A stretch of DNA of 64,000 nt from Paraescarpia echinospica (taxonomy: Eukaryota > Annelida > Polychaeta > Sabellida > Siboglinidae). The notes below the pieces were generated by a model. That model was not told where the DNA came from, did not search any database, and saw only the letters and a program-made list of their open reading frames with translations. This document shows, piece by piece, positions 32,740 through 46,900 of this stretch. Each line of letters opens with the position of its first letter. The first letter of the stretch is position 1. The stretch spans positions 27,681,319-27,745,318 of the forward strand of contig CM034541.1 in the NCBI GenBank assembly GCA_020002185.1, in the 5' to 3' direction. The translations under genes were made by a program, and so were the position numbers.

Positions 32740-34560
32740 TCCAATGTTTCTAAAAACTCTCCACATAATTTGCTTGTAAGCAATCTTACGTATAGCCTCT
32801 TTTGAAGTGTGTTTCTTCCTCGATGCCGAAGGCTTCCCTTGTTTTTCAGAGGAACAAATCTTTCAATTATGCCCTTTATCTTATCTTTCAAAACAGTCCA
32901 ACATTATGTTGCTGTCATGTTCTTCATTAAGGTAGTGCATGCTATGTGTGCTAAGTATTTTTTCATCTGTTTATATTTGCCTTTGTTGTAGTTTCTCCTC
33001 CATTGCTTTTTACCATTATTCCCTGATTGTACTTTTATATTAAAATGTATGTGGTTATGATCACTAGATCACAGAGGTTCGTGTACTGTATCATTATCAA
33101 CTTAATTCTTTTTTAGAAGAGGACACAAAATCCAATACATTCCTACCTCTGATTGGTTCCAAAACATATTGAGCAAGAAAACAGTCCTGCATTACAAGTA
33201 GAAACTATTGGTCATAAGTTCGAGCAATCTGTAATGATTTCCACTGAAAATGTCCGTGATTAAAATCACCCATTATAAGTATAACATATTCCCTCTTCAA
33301 TTATATCCTTTATAACATTGTGCAGTTTTACATCATCCTCTTGTCGTATGCTATGACTACGATAAAATAGTCCCATTATTAATGTTGACGTTCTGGTAAC
33401 TATGTTGCACCAAATAGCTTCCTCACAATCTGCAATCACTTTGCAGTCGTATTTCATATACCTGAATAGATTCTTTAATATACAGAATGACCCCGCCTCC
33501 CCTTCTCTCTTGTCTGTCCTTTCTAAACATGACATAACCTCATATAGCTGGTTCAGCATCTACCATGTCTTCATGTGTCCATGATTCTGTGATGCCTATT
33601 ACATCAGTGCCAATATCTGGTACCGTAATTTCTAAATCGCTTCTCTTATTTACTATGCTTCTGGCATTTAAGCATTCACATGTAAGTTAATTTTTATAGA
33701 TATTTGGTGAACCTATCATTGTAGATTTGTTTGTACTATTTCGTTGATGTGGCTCTACGGATCCCCCCTGCGCATCTAGTTTGAATACTCAACTGTGCCT
33801 GTACCTTCATCTATGCACCTGATGAACTCACTCCCTAGGACTGCTGCTCCTTTTCCTGTCAGATGAAGCCCATCACCCATAAACATATCTTCCCTCCTAC
33901 AAAGCATGCCCACATGTCTACAAAGCCGACTCCTTCCCCCATACATAACTTCTGTAACAGCGTGTTAATGGCCATTCTTATAGTACTGTCTCCTGCCATC
34001 CATTATCGGCAGTAACACGAACTGATATAATAACTTGTCAGTCTTCTTTCTATGTGCAGACCAATCTCCTACACTTACCAACGATGGCCGTCGTACATTC
34101 TGTTGGCTGTCGTACCTTCGTTCTCAGCATTATTGGTGCTCACATGCACAAGTTGAAGTATAGATCCCCCGTTGCCGTTACCCATGATCTGCCCTTCTCG
34201 TTCTGTCATCCTCTATCTTCGCCCCTGGTAGACATACTATCATATTATCCCATTTGTTTATTTCTTGTCGAACTTCCTGATAATAGAAACCCTCATGAGT
34301 ACTCGCAGTGTTCTCTCTTTTCCCTTAATTACTGCATCTGCATAACTCTTGCCTTCCTTCTGTTGCAGCTCCTCAACACCGACCTGTTTACTTTTCTTTT
34401 GCTTTCTTCTTCTTCCGTGCTTCCGCTTACTCTCAACCATCTTCTTCCATCTGCTTTCTTCTCAGTCTTTTATTTCACAGTTCTTACCTTTATCACGTGT
34501 ATCGCTGTCGCGTCTCTCCTCATTCTCTACAGTCTGAAGACGTGGTGATCTGTCCCCACT
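32740..34560 (-). mobile_element. CR1-like LINE, 5' part (ORF1 esterase region and endonuclease), degraded
   Basis: Read on the minus strand from 34560 downward: a basic/coiled segment ending KEGKSYADAVIKGKERT (34258-34440), then an SGNH-esterase-like region (about 33800-34250, with fragments of CLPGAKIED and LPIMDGRR), the endonuclease (about 33260-33660, including GREGEAGSF-type and CKVIADCEEAIWCNIV segments) and the start of the pre-RT region (about 32800-33000) that matches LINE 2. ORF1 esterase domains are characteristic of CR1-clade LINEs. Many stops and indels; the RT is not here. It is complementary in extent to LINE 2, which keeps only the 3' half. Confidence 0.75.
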
Positions 34561-34684
34561 GGCCCGTTTACCTTTTCTCTGCCGAGCAAAAGAAAAGAAA
34601 ATTGTCATAGTAGATTTCGTGTGGAATGGCACAAGTGAAACAGACGCGAACAGCATTACGTCTACCATGCGACAGTGCACATAA

Positions 34685-34720
<36 letters not shown>

Positions 34721-34960
34721 CATACATGTATACACGCACGCACGCATGCACACGCACGCACGCATACACACACCAGCAGATTACATGTATGCGCTTCGAT
34801 TACTGCACGGAGCCGTCAGGCGGGTGTTACTGGACGTAAGAGCTACACATTACAGTAAACCTGGAATATAATAATTCGCTTCATTAGACGCATCATAGTT
34901 ATGTATAAGCATATCACACTACAAGAATACATTAAACTAAGGTGATACTGACCGTTTCAG
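34561..34960. other. 5' flank of the CACHD1-like gene with a simple repeat
   Basis: Contains (TA)n grading into (CACG)n (34683-34775). I see no definite promoter element; the AG at 34959-34960 directly before the ATG could be a splice acceptor, so the 5' UTR may come from an upstream exon. Confidence 0.5.
34683..34775 (+). repeat. (TA)n-(CACG)n microsatellite
   Basis: TATATA and ATACATAC runs followed by CACGCACG units. Confidence 0.95.
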
Positions 34961-35107
34961 ATGACAGCATGCTGTGTTTGGTTGTCCATCTTCTGTGTTG
35001 CTGTGTTCGCAATGCGTGCGGCAGCACAACAGGACGTCCTCGATCCTTATCGCATGAAAAGTGCACTATCCGTCATCATGAAAGATACTGGTCTGGAGGA
35101 ACTAAAG
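34961..35107 (+). CDS. CACHD1-like gene, coding exon 1 (signal peptide)
   Basis: 49 codons, phase 0 at the donor (AAG|GTTAGA). Residues 1-22 form a signal peptide (hydrophobic run VWLSIFCVAVFAM, small residues AAA near the cleavage site). The mature part begins QQDVLDPYRMKSALSVIMKD, amphipathic. This start is the only ATG that gives a signal peptide in frame with exon 2. Confidence 0.75.
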
Positions 35108-38100
35108 GTTAGACCGTTAATATAACCGTGTTCTAGTATCAGCATAAGGTTCTCTGTTGAACTCAAGAAACTGACAACAATCGTCTTACCTGTTATATCA
35201 TTGCAACATTTCCTTTGCGATATAGTGGCGTTGTTTGCATGCATGAGAAATACCGTGACATTATTTCCGGGAAACAATATCTACGGTCATACTGACAGAC
35301 TAAGTGAAATTAATTTTAAATGTGTTTGAAACTTCGTATACATAAACTTAATACTGTTGTCAAGTAATGTGCCAAATATCAGACCTGTTCATTGCGAACT
35401 CTAACTCATGTCACTAAGCCCGCTAAAACATGGTCATTTTTGCAACGAGCCTGGCAGATGTTGCTGACGTCACCACAGGTAGGGCCGTTGATCGGGCTCT
35501 ATCATTTGGTGTGGCGGTGTGGCATGTTGTTTCAGACTGTGCATGAAATTGAAATCGCGGAATTTTTTTATATCACCGTAAAGATAATAATCTTATCTAC
35601 AAGTTTGTCGCTGGATGCACGCAGGAATTGTGTTAACGTTTTGAGTTATTGCAGTTTGAACATCGCGAATGCTCAATCTTGTAGTATGTCCGCTGCCGCA
35701 TATATACGTTGCAGGATTAAACAAAACAAATCCTTGGTACGGCCAGCGGCATATTTGTAAATACGATTAATATACTTACAGTGATATCAAAAAAATATTA
35801 AATCCACTACAAGTTTAATCATGCGCAATGTTCAAACGACAATAACTCAAAAATTCACCACAATTTATGTGTGCATCAGCGACATATTTGTAGGTAAGGT
35901 TACTAACTTTACGGTGATATATTAAATATCGCGATTGCAATTTTAGCTACAGTCTGGAACACCAACCCGCATAGATGCGCGCCATGCTAAATCCTAGTGG
36001 TGCTACAGATGATGACGCGTAATTTGCAGCGTGGCTGAATGCTTCCCAGAGAAAACGAAATGGCATTCGATTGAACAGGTCTGCGAGGGAGTGTAAAGTG
36101 TAAAGCGCTTTGAGCAGTCCGAAGGACTGGATACTGCGCTATATAACAACGTACCTTTACCTTCATGTAAAAACTGTCAACTGTCACGGATTCTGCCTGT
36201 TTATTGTTCTGAATAATATTCAAAAGGTGCACTTTGTTCTTTGTTTGTTTGTTCTTGGTAAGAAGAATGCCTGGATGGCTGCTTTCGGTTATATGAACTG
36301 GCCGATTTCTCCTTCGAAGCTAGCATCATCCTGCTTCTTGAGGATGTGGCGCGTGTCACTGCCAGTATTGTACAATAACACACTTCGCTTGCCGGCGTCG
36401 TTGTTGACTTTCGCTACATTGATCATGTCTTCCAACCCTGTTGCCCAGTCCTCCCGTCGTGCACCGAGACTTGCCGTTTCTGTGTGGGGCAGAACGAATA
36501 CAGGCTGCGCTGGCAAAAAGTTCCCAACTTGAACGAGAATTCACCGTTTAATAACCTTATTACTGGCGGCGTGTGCTGTCTCGACATTGTGCGTTGTCCT
36601 TGTCGCCAGTGGTGGGAGGGTTGGTGTACAATGATTTTATCAGAGACGAACCACGATCTACGTCTATCGCGGCCTGCAGGGTGCGGGAAGGGCCCGTTCC
36701 ATCAGGGTCGCTCTACAAAGGATGACTCCACGTCACAAGCTTTCGCTATGAATCGTAAAAATACTACACAGTCCACACGACGTTCCTTATATCTGATCAT
36801 TTGTATGTTATTCATTATTGTATTAATTACTGACATATATTGATATAACACAGGGATCGGCAACCTGCGGCCCGCGGGCTAACTGCGGCCCGCGAAGCTA
36901 TTTCATGCGGCCAGCGGCCTAAAAGCGAGATTGCACACAAGGTGGCCGGCGGATGACAACATGGTACACCTTCCGTGGGAGAAAGAATGAAACGACGTGT
37001 TTTGTTGATGGGAAAGATTCTACACGATGCATGTATCTATGTGAAGTTATCCGCGGGCGATTGCATCAACCCCTTGAAAGCCTGTGTGGCGAAATCACCG
37101 AAAACCCAGAGCCATGCATGAGCGATTTTGCATGTCTTCTGGCCATCATGGCGCATGTTTGCTGAATGTTCAACTGAAGGGACGAGAACATCTGGGCCTA
37201 ATCAGAGAACTCTTCCAGTTTGTTTGTTCCAGTACGTTTTCGGTTTCATTATCAAGTTGCTAGTGTGGGAGACAACTGCGGAACGCCAACTACACTTATT
37301 ACTCAACACTCCAGAGTTGTTCTTATTTTAAAGTCCATTCCAGATTGAAGTCGACTATGGGCCGGACGTTTTGTAGATAAATGTCAGCGGACTGCAATGT
37401 GTTGCAGGGACACTGAAAGTAACAATCGAAAAGGTGGCGCCTGTAGAGTTCTACCACACACATGCCGAGGGAACAGTTCGTAAACTGATCAAACACGCCA
37501 CGTTCATTGTCCGACTCTACTTGGGACTAAGTATGGATGTGAGCAGCAGTATTCGAAGATAAATTTCGTGAAATGCAAGATGGGGACGCAGCTAACTGAC
37601 GAACAATTGCATGACGTAGGAACAAGTCTGCAGCTAGACGTGGGGCACTTCGTGGCGCAGCAACAAACCCAGGCGGCACACTTATTAAAATATCAGTTGC
37701 ATGCAAACAGCATGAACAATGCGTACTTTATAATACTCAACTCATCAAAATTGCACCTAGATGATCGATAATAATAAACCATTATTAATAGCATGCACTG
37801 CCAAAATGTGCTTGTTTAACGGCAACGGACAGCAGCTAGAATGTTTAAATATTCGTAACATAATAGACCAGTCTCCATGAAGATTAGGCGAACGATAATC
37901 AATATTAATAAATAAACGTGTGGCCCGCTGACCTAACCCATCTCACTTATTTGGCCCTCCATTCGAAAAGGTTGCCAGCCTCTGATATAACATTTAACAG
38001 GTAAATACCATAATGTTCACTGTCACCACTACACCTTTCAAACATTTATTGGGTTCTTTCCGATGTTACAGTTCATACCGAATGTTAGATGGGTGTTAAC

Positions 38101-41100
38101 TTAATCAATTGACCTAGCAATAAGGTATCCAAGTCATCATTAAAAATGGATGCCGAACACGTAAAGAGTTTGTATATTCTGTCGTATATTTTGTTGAAAT
38201 TCTGCCCCAAACGTTTCTGTTTATATCGATATACCTGCTAATTCATGTTTTTAAATCCGAAAGATTCATCAGCGGTTCAGCACGCTTTTCATGTCGAGCT
38301 GTCTCGGCCCGCCTGGTTTGTTGTCTCTAAAACTCGAAGTCGGGGGGTATTACTGTTGGAGATTCTTCGCCGGGAATTCAGCGGCTCTGCAAGTCTCAGC
38401 ACGTCTCCCGTCGTGTCGCGTTGTCTCGAAGACGGGGGGAGGGGGAAATCCAACAGATTTGTCTGTATTCTGGGAGACCGGGAGATACAACAACAATCGT
38501 GACAGTTGGCAGGTATTTAACGATAACTAAAGCGACAACGGTAATTAAAGCAACAACTCTAAGCGGGAACATTTGATCTGGTAGATGTAATGTTGTCTAG
38601 TATTATAATTCACATAGTATTACTATTATCAACATTGTCGGCAAGGGCAAAGCTCGATGGAGGTCTCCAATTTTGATTACATATATAGTCTTGGACCCAT
38701 CAGTTGTTTACACAGTTAGTCACCCAAAACGTGTTTTTGCGAGTGTTCCGAGTTACGTATAAACCGACCATTGACCGGTTGTTTACACAGTTAGTGACAC
38801 AAGACGTGTTTGTGCGAGTGTTCCGAGCTACGAATAAACCGACCATTGACCAGTTGCGACGTTCTACGTAACATGATGAGCATTGTGAATTTGTGATATC
38901 AGTGTTACGAACACACGGGCGTTCACACATGATAAATAATGCGTAACGATACACTTGCATTGCAAAATGTAGTAAAGTTGTTGTTTGTTTGCAGACATTC
39001 GTGAAAGAGAACTTCGACACTAGTTTTCAGCACTTCGATATACACGATTATGTCCAACAGGTTAGTGAACCAATGTCCAAAAATGTAAATATATTATTAA
39101 AAATCGTGTCTTTTTTATCATGCCGTGAATTATAAAATCACGCCAACGAAAATGTTGCCATAGATTGGTCTCACTAAAAACTTTCAGGACATGTTTCGTT
39201 TGTCTGCTTTATTATTTTGTTTAATTGCATAACGTGGGCGTAAGGAGCAAGACACGCCACAATGGCATGTCCAGTTGACATTTCCAAAGTTGGAGGCGCT
39301 GTAATTCGAAATCTGTGCTGTATTTTTTTTCACAAATAAGGTTTATTTTGGGAGAGTACATAAACAAAATCATGTTTAAAAAGTAAAAAAAGATGTTCAT
39401 GTAGCCAGTGCATGCATCAATGCATGAAGTGCAGGTGAAATTAGATGGGTTTTAAGTTGTTTCCGGAAAGACGCAAATGTTCCAACCGATCTCACACACT
39501 TTTGCAAGCTATTCCATATCTGTGGGCCTGTCACTGCAAAACTGCAATACGGTGCTGTGCACGTCAGCAGGCCGCGAAAGTAGTTGCACCTCCGATTATA
39601 GTCATTCTTGCAGCGACATTTGCCAATTTTCTACACATAAATGATACATTTGAGTAATTTATAGGCAAATAAATCAAATGGGTTTGTTATTTTTGCCCAT
39701 TTAAATGTTCATAAAGAACACATATGGCTGCTATTTTTCAAGATGATCGCCGTTGTAATAGTATGGTATGTGTTCAACACATTAATTGACTCGTCGCAAC
39801 AACGCTTACTAAGTTCATGTTAATGCATGTTGCTCTGTGCCAGTGGAAAGTGCCATTAATTCGGTTATATTCTGCCCAATAAACTCAACCAAGTAATATA
39901 AACAGAATGTACTAACTAATACATTATGTAGTACTTGCTAGGCGATATGCTAAGCACACCTACGGTTTGTAGCGCAGCTATCCGAAGTTATATCCCACAT
40001 CAATGGTGTGCCAAACGTCCAAACATCTGATATTGGCGTGACTACTTTCTGTGTTGCTAGTGTGATGAAACTTATCCTTACAAAGATAATGAAGTGCAGT
40101 TACACAAAACGTAATTAGGTATATACCTTCCCAAACGTAGATTGATTGTATAGTTATTTATACTCTTCATAGCAAACAAAGTTTCAGTAACACAAACTAA
40201 GCGCAGTCTTGTACTACTGATGTACGTACAGCTCGCTTAAAAGTAGGTTCAGTGTGACATATAATGGTAAAATAATTCGCAATCTTATTTGAAACAACAA
40301 TGCGTGTATACACTAGTCATATGGTTTTCATGGGTAGACTGCTCTGCGGAGTTGAGAACTATTCTGCCTATTTATACACATCGTTCAAACGACTATTAGA
40401 CAGTCACCACAACGCTGTGGAGGACGATGCTGACAGGCTGAACGTCTGAAAACTTTGGTTTGTGTAGGGTACCATTACGACCCTATAAATTTAATTCGTC
40501 ACAATAGCTGTCCTGTGTAGGTCTGGTATAACCTTTGTCAAATTGGAGCTGATTCCACATGTTCATGAACATCTTGAGATTTCATACGGTGTGCGAGAAA
40601 GCTGTGGTGGGTCGAGTGGCTCAATCGGAGGATATTCCTCACCACCCAACGAATCTTTCCGTGTGAAGATGCATCTGTATTGGGGAACACTACAGGTTTC
40701 TTCAGAGCACCTCCAGGAACAATCCAGACTTGATCACCATGTCTGGGTAATGTGATTGTGCGATTTGTGGAGAGGGAAGATTGTGGAGTACAGCATGACA
40801 TGCAGATATCAGCGGATTACGTTTTCTCTCGTGACTGGCGTCCGGCTACAACGTCATCTAGCAGGGCTAGTAATTTTGAGCATCTGGGAATAACGTGGGT
40901 CAACAATCAGTAGTTACCGATGAATGACCACATGGCACCTCCTGTCGCAATTGTCGCTATACAATACGGGCTGGCTGGAGTGGCTACTCATGGCACATAC
41001 ATCTACACAGTGCCTTGCACCTTCGATTACACGCTTTCTTGCAGCCGCACTTGGTCAGTTCTCGGCAACCTATCGCTATTGGTATCGTACTCCAACATAC

Positions 41101-43891
41101 CCGCCACATTTCCCCTTGTTTGGTCCATCCCCAATCAGCAGGACTCCATGTGTCTGGCTGGGGAACAGTTGCCCGATCCCTGATGCATCATCCCTGGTAA
41201 GAACCATGCATAGCATGCTCCTTGAGGGAAGACTGAGTTGATGGGATTCTCTCGTATGACATCTGATTTCGGGCAGAGATCCAGACTAGTGTCGCTGCAA
41301 GAAATACTAAAATCGAAGGTTTAAAATGCTTTCGTTGTGTTATCATCTATGCAGCACTATGTAGCAGTATGTTTCAAGAATACCACGTGTAGTTACAAGA
41401 ACATATTCAGAAAACATATCAAGTGCAAAACATGCATTGACATGCACGTTTAATGCAATGCAGAGTATTCCATGATGAGTCACTTTTGAAAATTGAAAAT
41501 ATACTGTAATGTTAAAATGGCCGCCAGCTTGTAAATATAGCAAGCATCTTGGAAGTTCAGATATAGTTGGAATGCATAAAAAAGACTTTAAATTGCCCGG
41601 CATGAAAAAATATCTCTAAAAAAGCATATATGACAACAATGTCGGCCATTTTGAAAAAAGGCCCCCATCTTGGATTTTCGAATGGCTCGTCAACAAAATT
41701 TAAAGAATGTCACAATGAGAATGTTCATGCCAACACGAATGTTTCATGTGTGTATCACCATTTGAACGACTGACCTCAAAATTAGCCAAAATCTGCGCTA
41801 CTATATGGTAGAAACACGTGGTGTTGGATGGGTTACAACACTTACATAATCTTACATCCAGACTGGCTATGCGGCATTTACATTATGCCAACAACTGGGC
41901 TATCAAATCGATACATGCTGATACATGCACGTAGGTGAATCATATGGGGACATTACTCTTCTTTCTTCAGTGTTGACGTTATAGTTTAAATATATGTTTG
42001 CAATATTTATTGTTCTGACAATAGGCCCTGGTGGGTGGTTTATGGGTTATTAAAGGGTTGTACGCTATGCATTGTATGTTGAAGTCAGTTGTCTCTCCTG
42101 TGAGCGATGCTAGGAGTTCCTTAATGGTTCACTGTATATTGTTGATAATACACTGCAAAGTTTTACACCTGCAACTACAAATGTAGTCCGCACTATCATA
42201 CAAAAGTGTCCTAACAAATCGTGTGGTCTTGACCCTTTTCCAACATTTCTACAGAATAGTTGCATTGATCAACTGGTTTATCCTATTACAAATATTATAA
42301 ATATGTCAATGCAGGATGGTGTTGTTCCACACGAATTTAAGCAAGTTCTTGTCAACCCTCTTATTAAAAAAACATGCTACTTAAAAAACAACATGCTATT
42401 AAAAAAACAAAGTCTGTGCAAAAATGACCTTAAAATGACCGTCTTATCTCAAATGTTAGTTTTCTGTCGAAAGTATTGGAGAAAGTTGTTGCAAATCGAC
42501 TCCATGAAAACATTTATTCTCAACATTTTTCAAATGCTCTACAATCTGCATGTAATCGATTTCATTCAACTGAGACGGCTCTTCTTAAAATACACAATGA
42601 CATTGTATGGGTAATGGCAAATTGACTGCTCTCACCTTACTAGATCTATCAGCTGTTTTTGATACAATTGATCACGACATTCTTTTACATCGTATTAATA
42701 GACATTTTGGTATATCTGGCATGGAACTTCAGTGGTTTAGTTCATATTCAGACCCACACCAAAATATTCACATATCTGGCTCACGGTCTTGTCCAGAACA
42801 TCTTCCATTTGGTAACCCACAAGGTTTAGTCATTGACCCTGTTCTGTTTAGCTTACACACTACATCCCTTAGTCGAGTTATAACTAATCATAATATAAAT
42901 CATCACTTGCATGCTGACGACACACAGGTGTATAAACGCAAAGTTGCATGTAAACGTTGCGTTGTTTTAAATATAGTATACTTCGACCGTAATGCAGTAG
43001 GGAGATCCGAATGTGTGACAGTGCTACACAGAGCAGGTAACCACACATATCCACTTTATAGGAAAGTAAACAATATTAAAATGCATAACATTTAAAGAAA
43101 TATATGGACATTCCCCTTCCACTATCTCCAAATGGAAAAAAACGAGCTAATGTCAGAAAACCCGAAACTGCTGATATGTAGCCATATATCTTCATTTTAA
43201 GTCAAGTCATCTATTGAATACAATAATGTTATTCAATAATTATATATATATAATTATATATATATACGTTGCGTAAAATTACGTACCCAAAAATAAATCT
43301 AGGGTGTAGATACGTACCCATAATAAATCTAGATTTTTACATTTTGTTTAACATTCTGTGCAATGAAACTCATACTTGATGACGTTTTTAATGATGAAGA
43401 ATGAACCCGTGCCAACACATTTATGCTAGCTATTACGTGATTGGCTAAACGTGGTATTTACTGCAGGATTGAAGCCTTCACCTCAGGATAGAACATGGCG
43501 TACCGGTATATTGGTAAGCTTAGTGTAAAGAATACTTCGTGTTGTCATGGCTGTACAGCTTTCGCGATGTTTTCGATTATTAACTGTTTCTTGGTGAAGA
43601 AAAATAACACAAGATATCATACTTCATCATGAATCGGACAATTTATTATAAAATGTGAAGGCAAGTTTACAATTGTCCTGCTGACTTACATTTGTTATTT
43701 ATTCTCCTACAAAACATGGAAATGATCACCATGAGCCAGGCGGGATTTCCAACTCCAAATGCCGGGAAATCGCTTCTCCGAGCATCTAGAAATCCATTTT
43801 TTTCCTAGACCCCTACGGCGACGGTGGCAGGCTTCGCCTGCCAGTTCCACGATCTAACAATTTACTAACTCCGTACCCAAATATATATGTA

Positions 43892-43928
<37 letters not shown>

Positions 43929-46900
43929 ACATCCATACACATACATGCAAGAGCAGGGTGGGCCTTTCTCATGTCATGCCTTTAAGAACTCGTTGTGTCA
44001 TTAGTCAGAATAACGTTGGTACGGGGTAAGCATACTAGCGTTTGGTAAAACATTCATTGTGGAAATCATATAATAAAAAAAAAACCGCTCCATTTATCAG
44101 ATTACAAGTATTTCACCCTACCTGTTTCTCCAAAGCCCATGAACGTTATCGCCGCTTCTCCGTCTCCTTCCCCAAAGCAATGACCTGCGTGTCGGTAGAT
44201 GCCTTCAGTGTTCCTAGGAATGTGCAATAACAGAATTTGTTGCGCCGGCTCATAATCCTTGTGGCACTTGTGGATGTATTTGTGATATGCTTTTGTTCAT
44301 AATTACTTTTCATATGACGATATAACTAATAGCTATGAACGCAACATGTAAGTACGTATAGCATAGATTGTGAAGGGTAAGCCGTATAACACAATGTCCT
44401 TGACGTTACGGTCAATAAATGCATTGGCCTCGGAACGTGGTGAATAGCTGAGGCTCACCAAAAACCTCCAATTGCACCCCCTTGAGACTTGTCAAAAATC
44501 TCCAGTTGAGGCTCTCCAAAATGATCTAACTGCACACCCACCGAGGTTCTCCAAAACATCCAAATCCACCCCCCTTGAATTGAAGTTCACCAATTACTCA
44601 AACGGTAGTCGTCTTAACACTAACCAAAACAGCACAATATTGGAAGCTAATCCTATCTCCAGCCCCACACCAAATATGGGTAGTGGGGCTCGTATATGTA
44701 ACGGTAATGAATTTGTTTTAACAGTTATTACATTATTGCATACATGAATACACCTTCCCATAACTGCGTGTCCAGCGTCATCGCGTGTCCATCGTCACAA
44801 AGACGTTCACGTTTTGTAACCAGTGGATGTCTATGTTACCACAATCTGTTTGCAAACGTTAAATGTCTTACAAAACTATGTGTGAATTGTTTTCGTGTCT
44901 AAGAAGAGCAACCTGTTCCTAACACATCAAGACCGAAATTAGGGTACCGGTGTTAATTAATGCACCGAGATATATTTATAATGACGTTTGGTCCATTTGG
45001 CGTGTCTAGCGTCATCAAACAGCGTAGAGATGCGGTGTTCTCGCTGTTCAGTTTACTCTCATAAATATTATCAATTTTATTATTATTCCCTATTGATGTG
45101 TCGACATATCACTTATAAGATTAATATCGCTATAAATACTATTTCGGATTTTTATTTACCGTACTTACATTCGTTTATGGTAAAATTTCATATAAAATTA
45201 ACTTAATAAACATCGCTTATGGTTAAATATGGTCGTATGGTTAAATATGGTCGCAAAATACGTCTTCTAAGAGTCGGAAAAGCTATTGTCTGTATGGAGA
45301 CGTCAGTCTCTGATGCATTGACCATTTTAATTTCGCTGGATTGAGATAGAAATGCGCTCTGAGCGGGGTTTTTCAGTTTTCGTTATGATGACGCAGGACA
45401 CGCCGCCATTCCGGTTTTTCTCCTTTAACCAAGACATATCGTGAATATTGGTATTTCCATCGAAGGAATTATAGCCGGGGGGTTAGGTGGTAGTAAATAA
45501 AAACGTAAACACTGTGAACGTTTCCTATGTTTAAGTAGGTAGCCTTTCCGTCGATGACGCTGGACACACGCAGTTTAAACGCCACCCTATGTTTGTAATA
45601 ACATTAATGTGCTATATTTCCCTCCAATTTAGGTTTAGCACCATCACTGGTTTCAGCATTCCTTCGTTAACTTTGTAAGAAAAGAATACATGTCGAAATA
45701 CCCAGCAAAACAGTAATAAAGAAGTACACCAATTTAAACCGATGACGCTGAACACCCAAAAAGTGGTCATTATAGAAAACACACACTGTAATTTTTTTAC
45801 TTCTCATTTTTTAAACATAACTTTGTTTCTGTCATTTTGGCTCCTTACGCCCACTTTTTGCTATCTAAAAATTAATGGGCACTGGGCAAACTATATATGT
45901 CCTGATAGCTCTTAGCGAGATCAATCTATGTTGAAATTTGCGTAAATCTGACATAATAATTCACGGTGTGAGAGACAAAAGACACGCTTTTTATCAATTG
46001 TACACGTTTTGGGGCATTGGCCTATTACGATAAGTTATAGAGTTATAAGGTATAAGCTACTTGTCGTCATATTTTCTTTGTAATCCGGGGGCCCGGTATA
46101 ATTAACATTAGGACACTGTTTTTTTTCTAAGAAACGTATAATAAACATGTGAAATCCAATTGTTTGCCACCGGGGTTTGGCTGCCTTTGTGCATTTTTCT
46201 GAAGGTTTATTATTACTACGTTGAATAGTTAAATATGGGAGTAGGGGGAGATTGTAGTTAATTTCATTAACACAAAACTTCCAGACTATCGCAAATGAGG
46301 TACCAGTATAAACATATACTTTTTACGAATACTTTTTACGATGGTATCATAATAAACACGGAATTGTAATCTAATGGCGTCATCATGCCAGAACTATTCT
46401 ATTCCATTCTCTTTAATTCTGCAATTCTTCTTAAAAGTATACAAATCTTCTTGTTAAAAGTATACAAGTGATGTAAAAAATACTGTCAACATCATGTGTC
46501 TTCAATATCACTGGTAGATTGGTATATCTGAGTATTGCTGCTTTGTTGAGAGCTAGCTCACTTTGTTGAGAGTCGGCCCTCTTTGTTAAGAGTTAGTTCT
46601 CTTTTATGAGAGTAAACTCACTTTGTTGAGAGTTAGCTCTGAATATTGCTGCTTTGTTGAGAGTTGTCTCATTTTGTTGAGAGTTAGCTCTCTTTGATGA
46701 AAGTAAACTCACTTTGTTGAGAGTTAGCTCACTTTGTTAAGAGTTAGCTCATTTTGTTGAGAGTTGGCTCACTTTGTTGAGAGTTGGCTCACCTTTACCG
46801 ACAGGTGAGGGCGACCATCAGTAAACACATTGAGCGGCGAGCGGCCCAGCTGATGAAGCTGCGGGACGTCATCTCTTTGAACTACAACATGGAAGAGACA

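Noticed and set aside
34054..34548. 164-codon plus-strand ORF, Ser/Leu-rich
   Set aside because: Antisense of the CR1-like ORF1 region, whose minus-strand frames carry the recognisable motifs.
35392..35760. 122-codon ORF in intron 1
   Set aside because: Runs through one arm of a foldback repeat; no motif, no start or splice context.
39445..39657. 70-codon plus-strand ORF
   Set aside because: Opposite strand encodes the LINE C-terminus WNSLQKCVRS; the plus ORF is a shadow.
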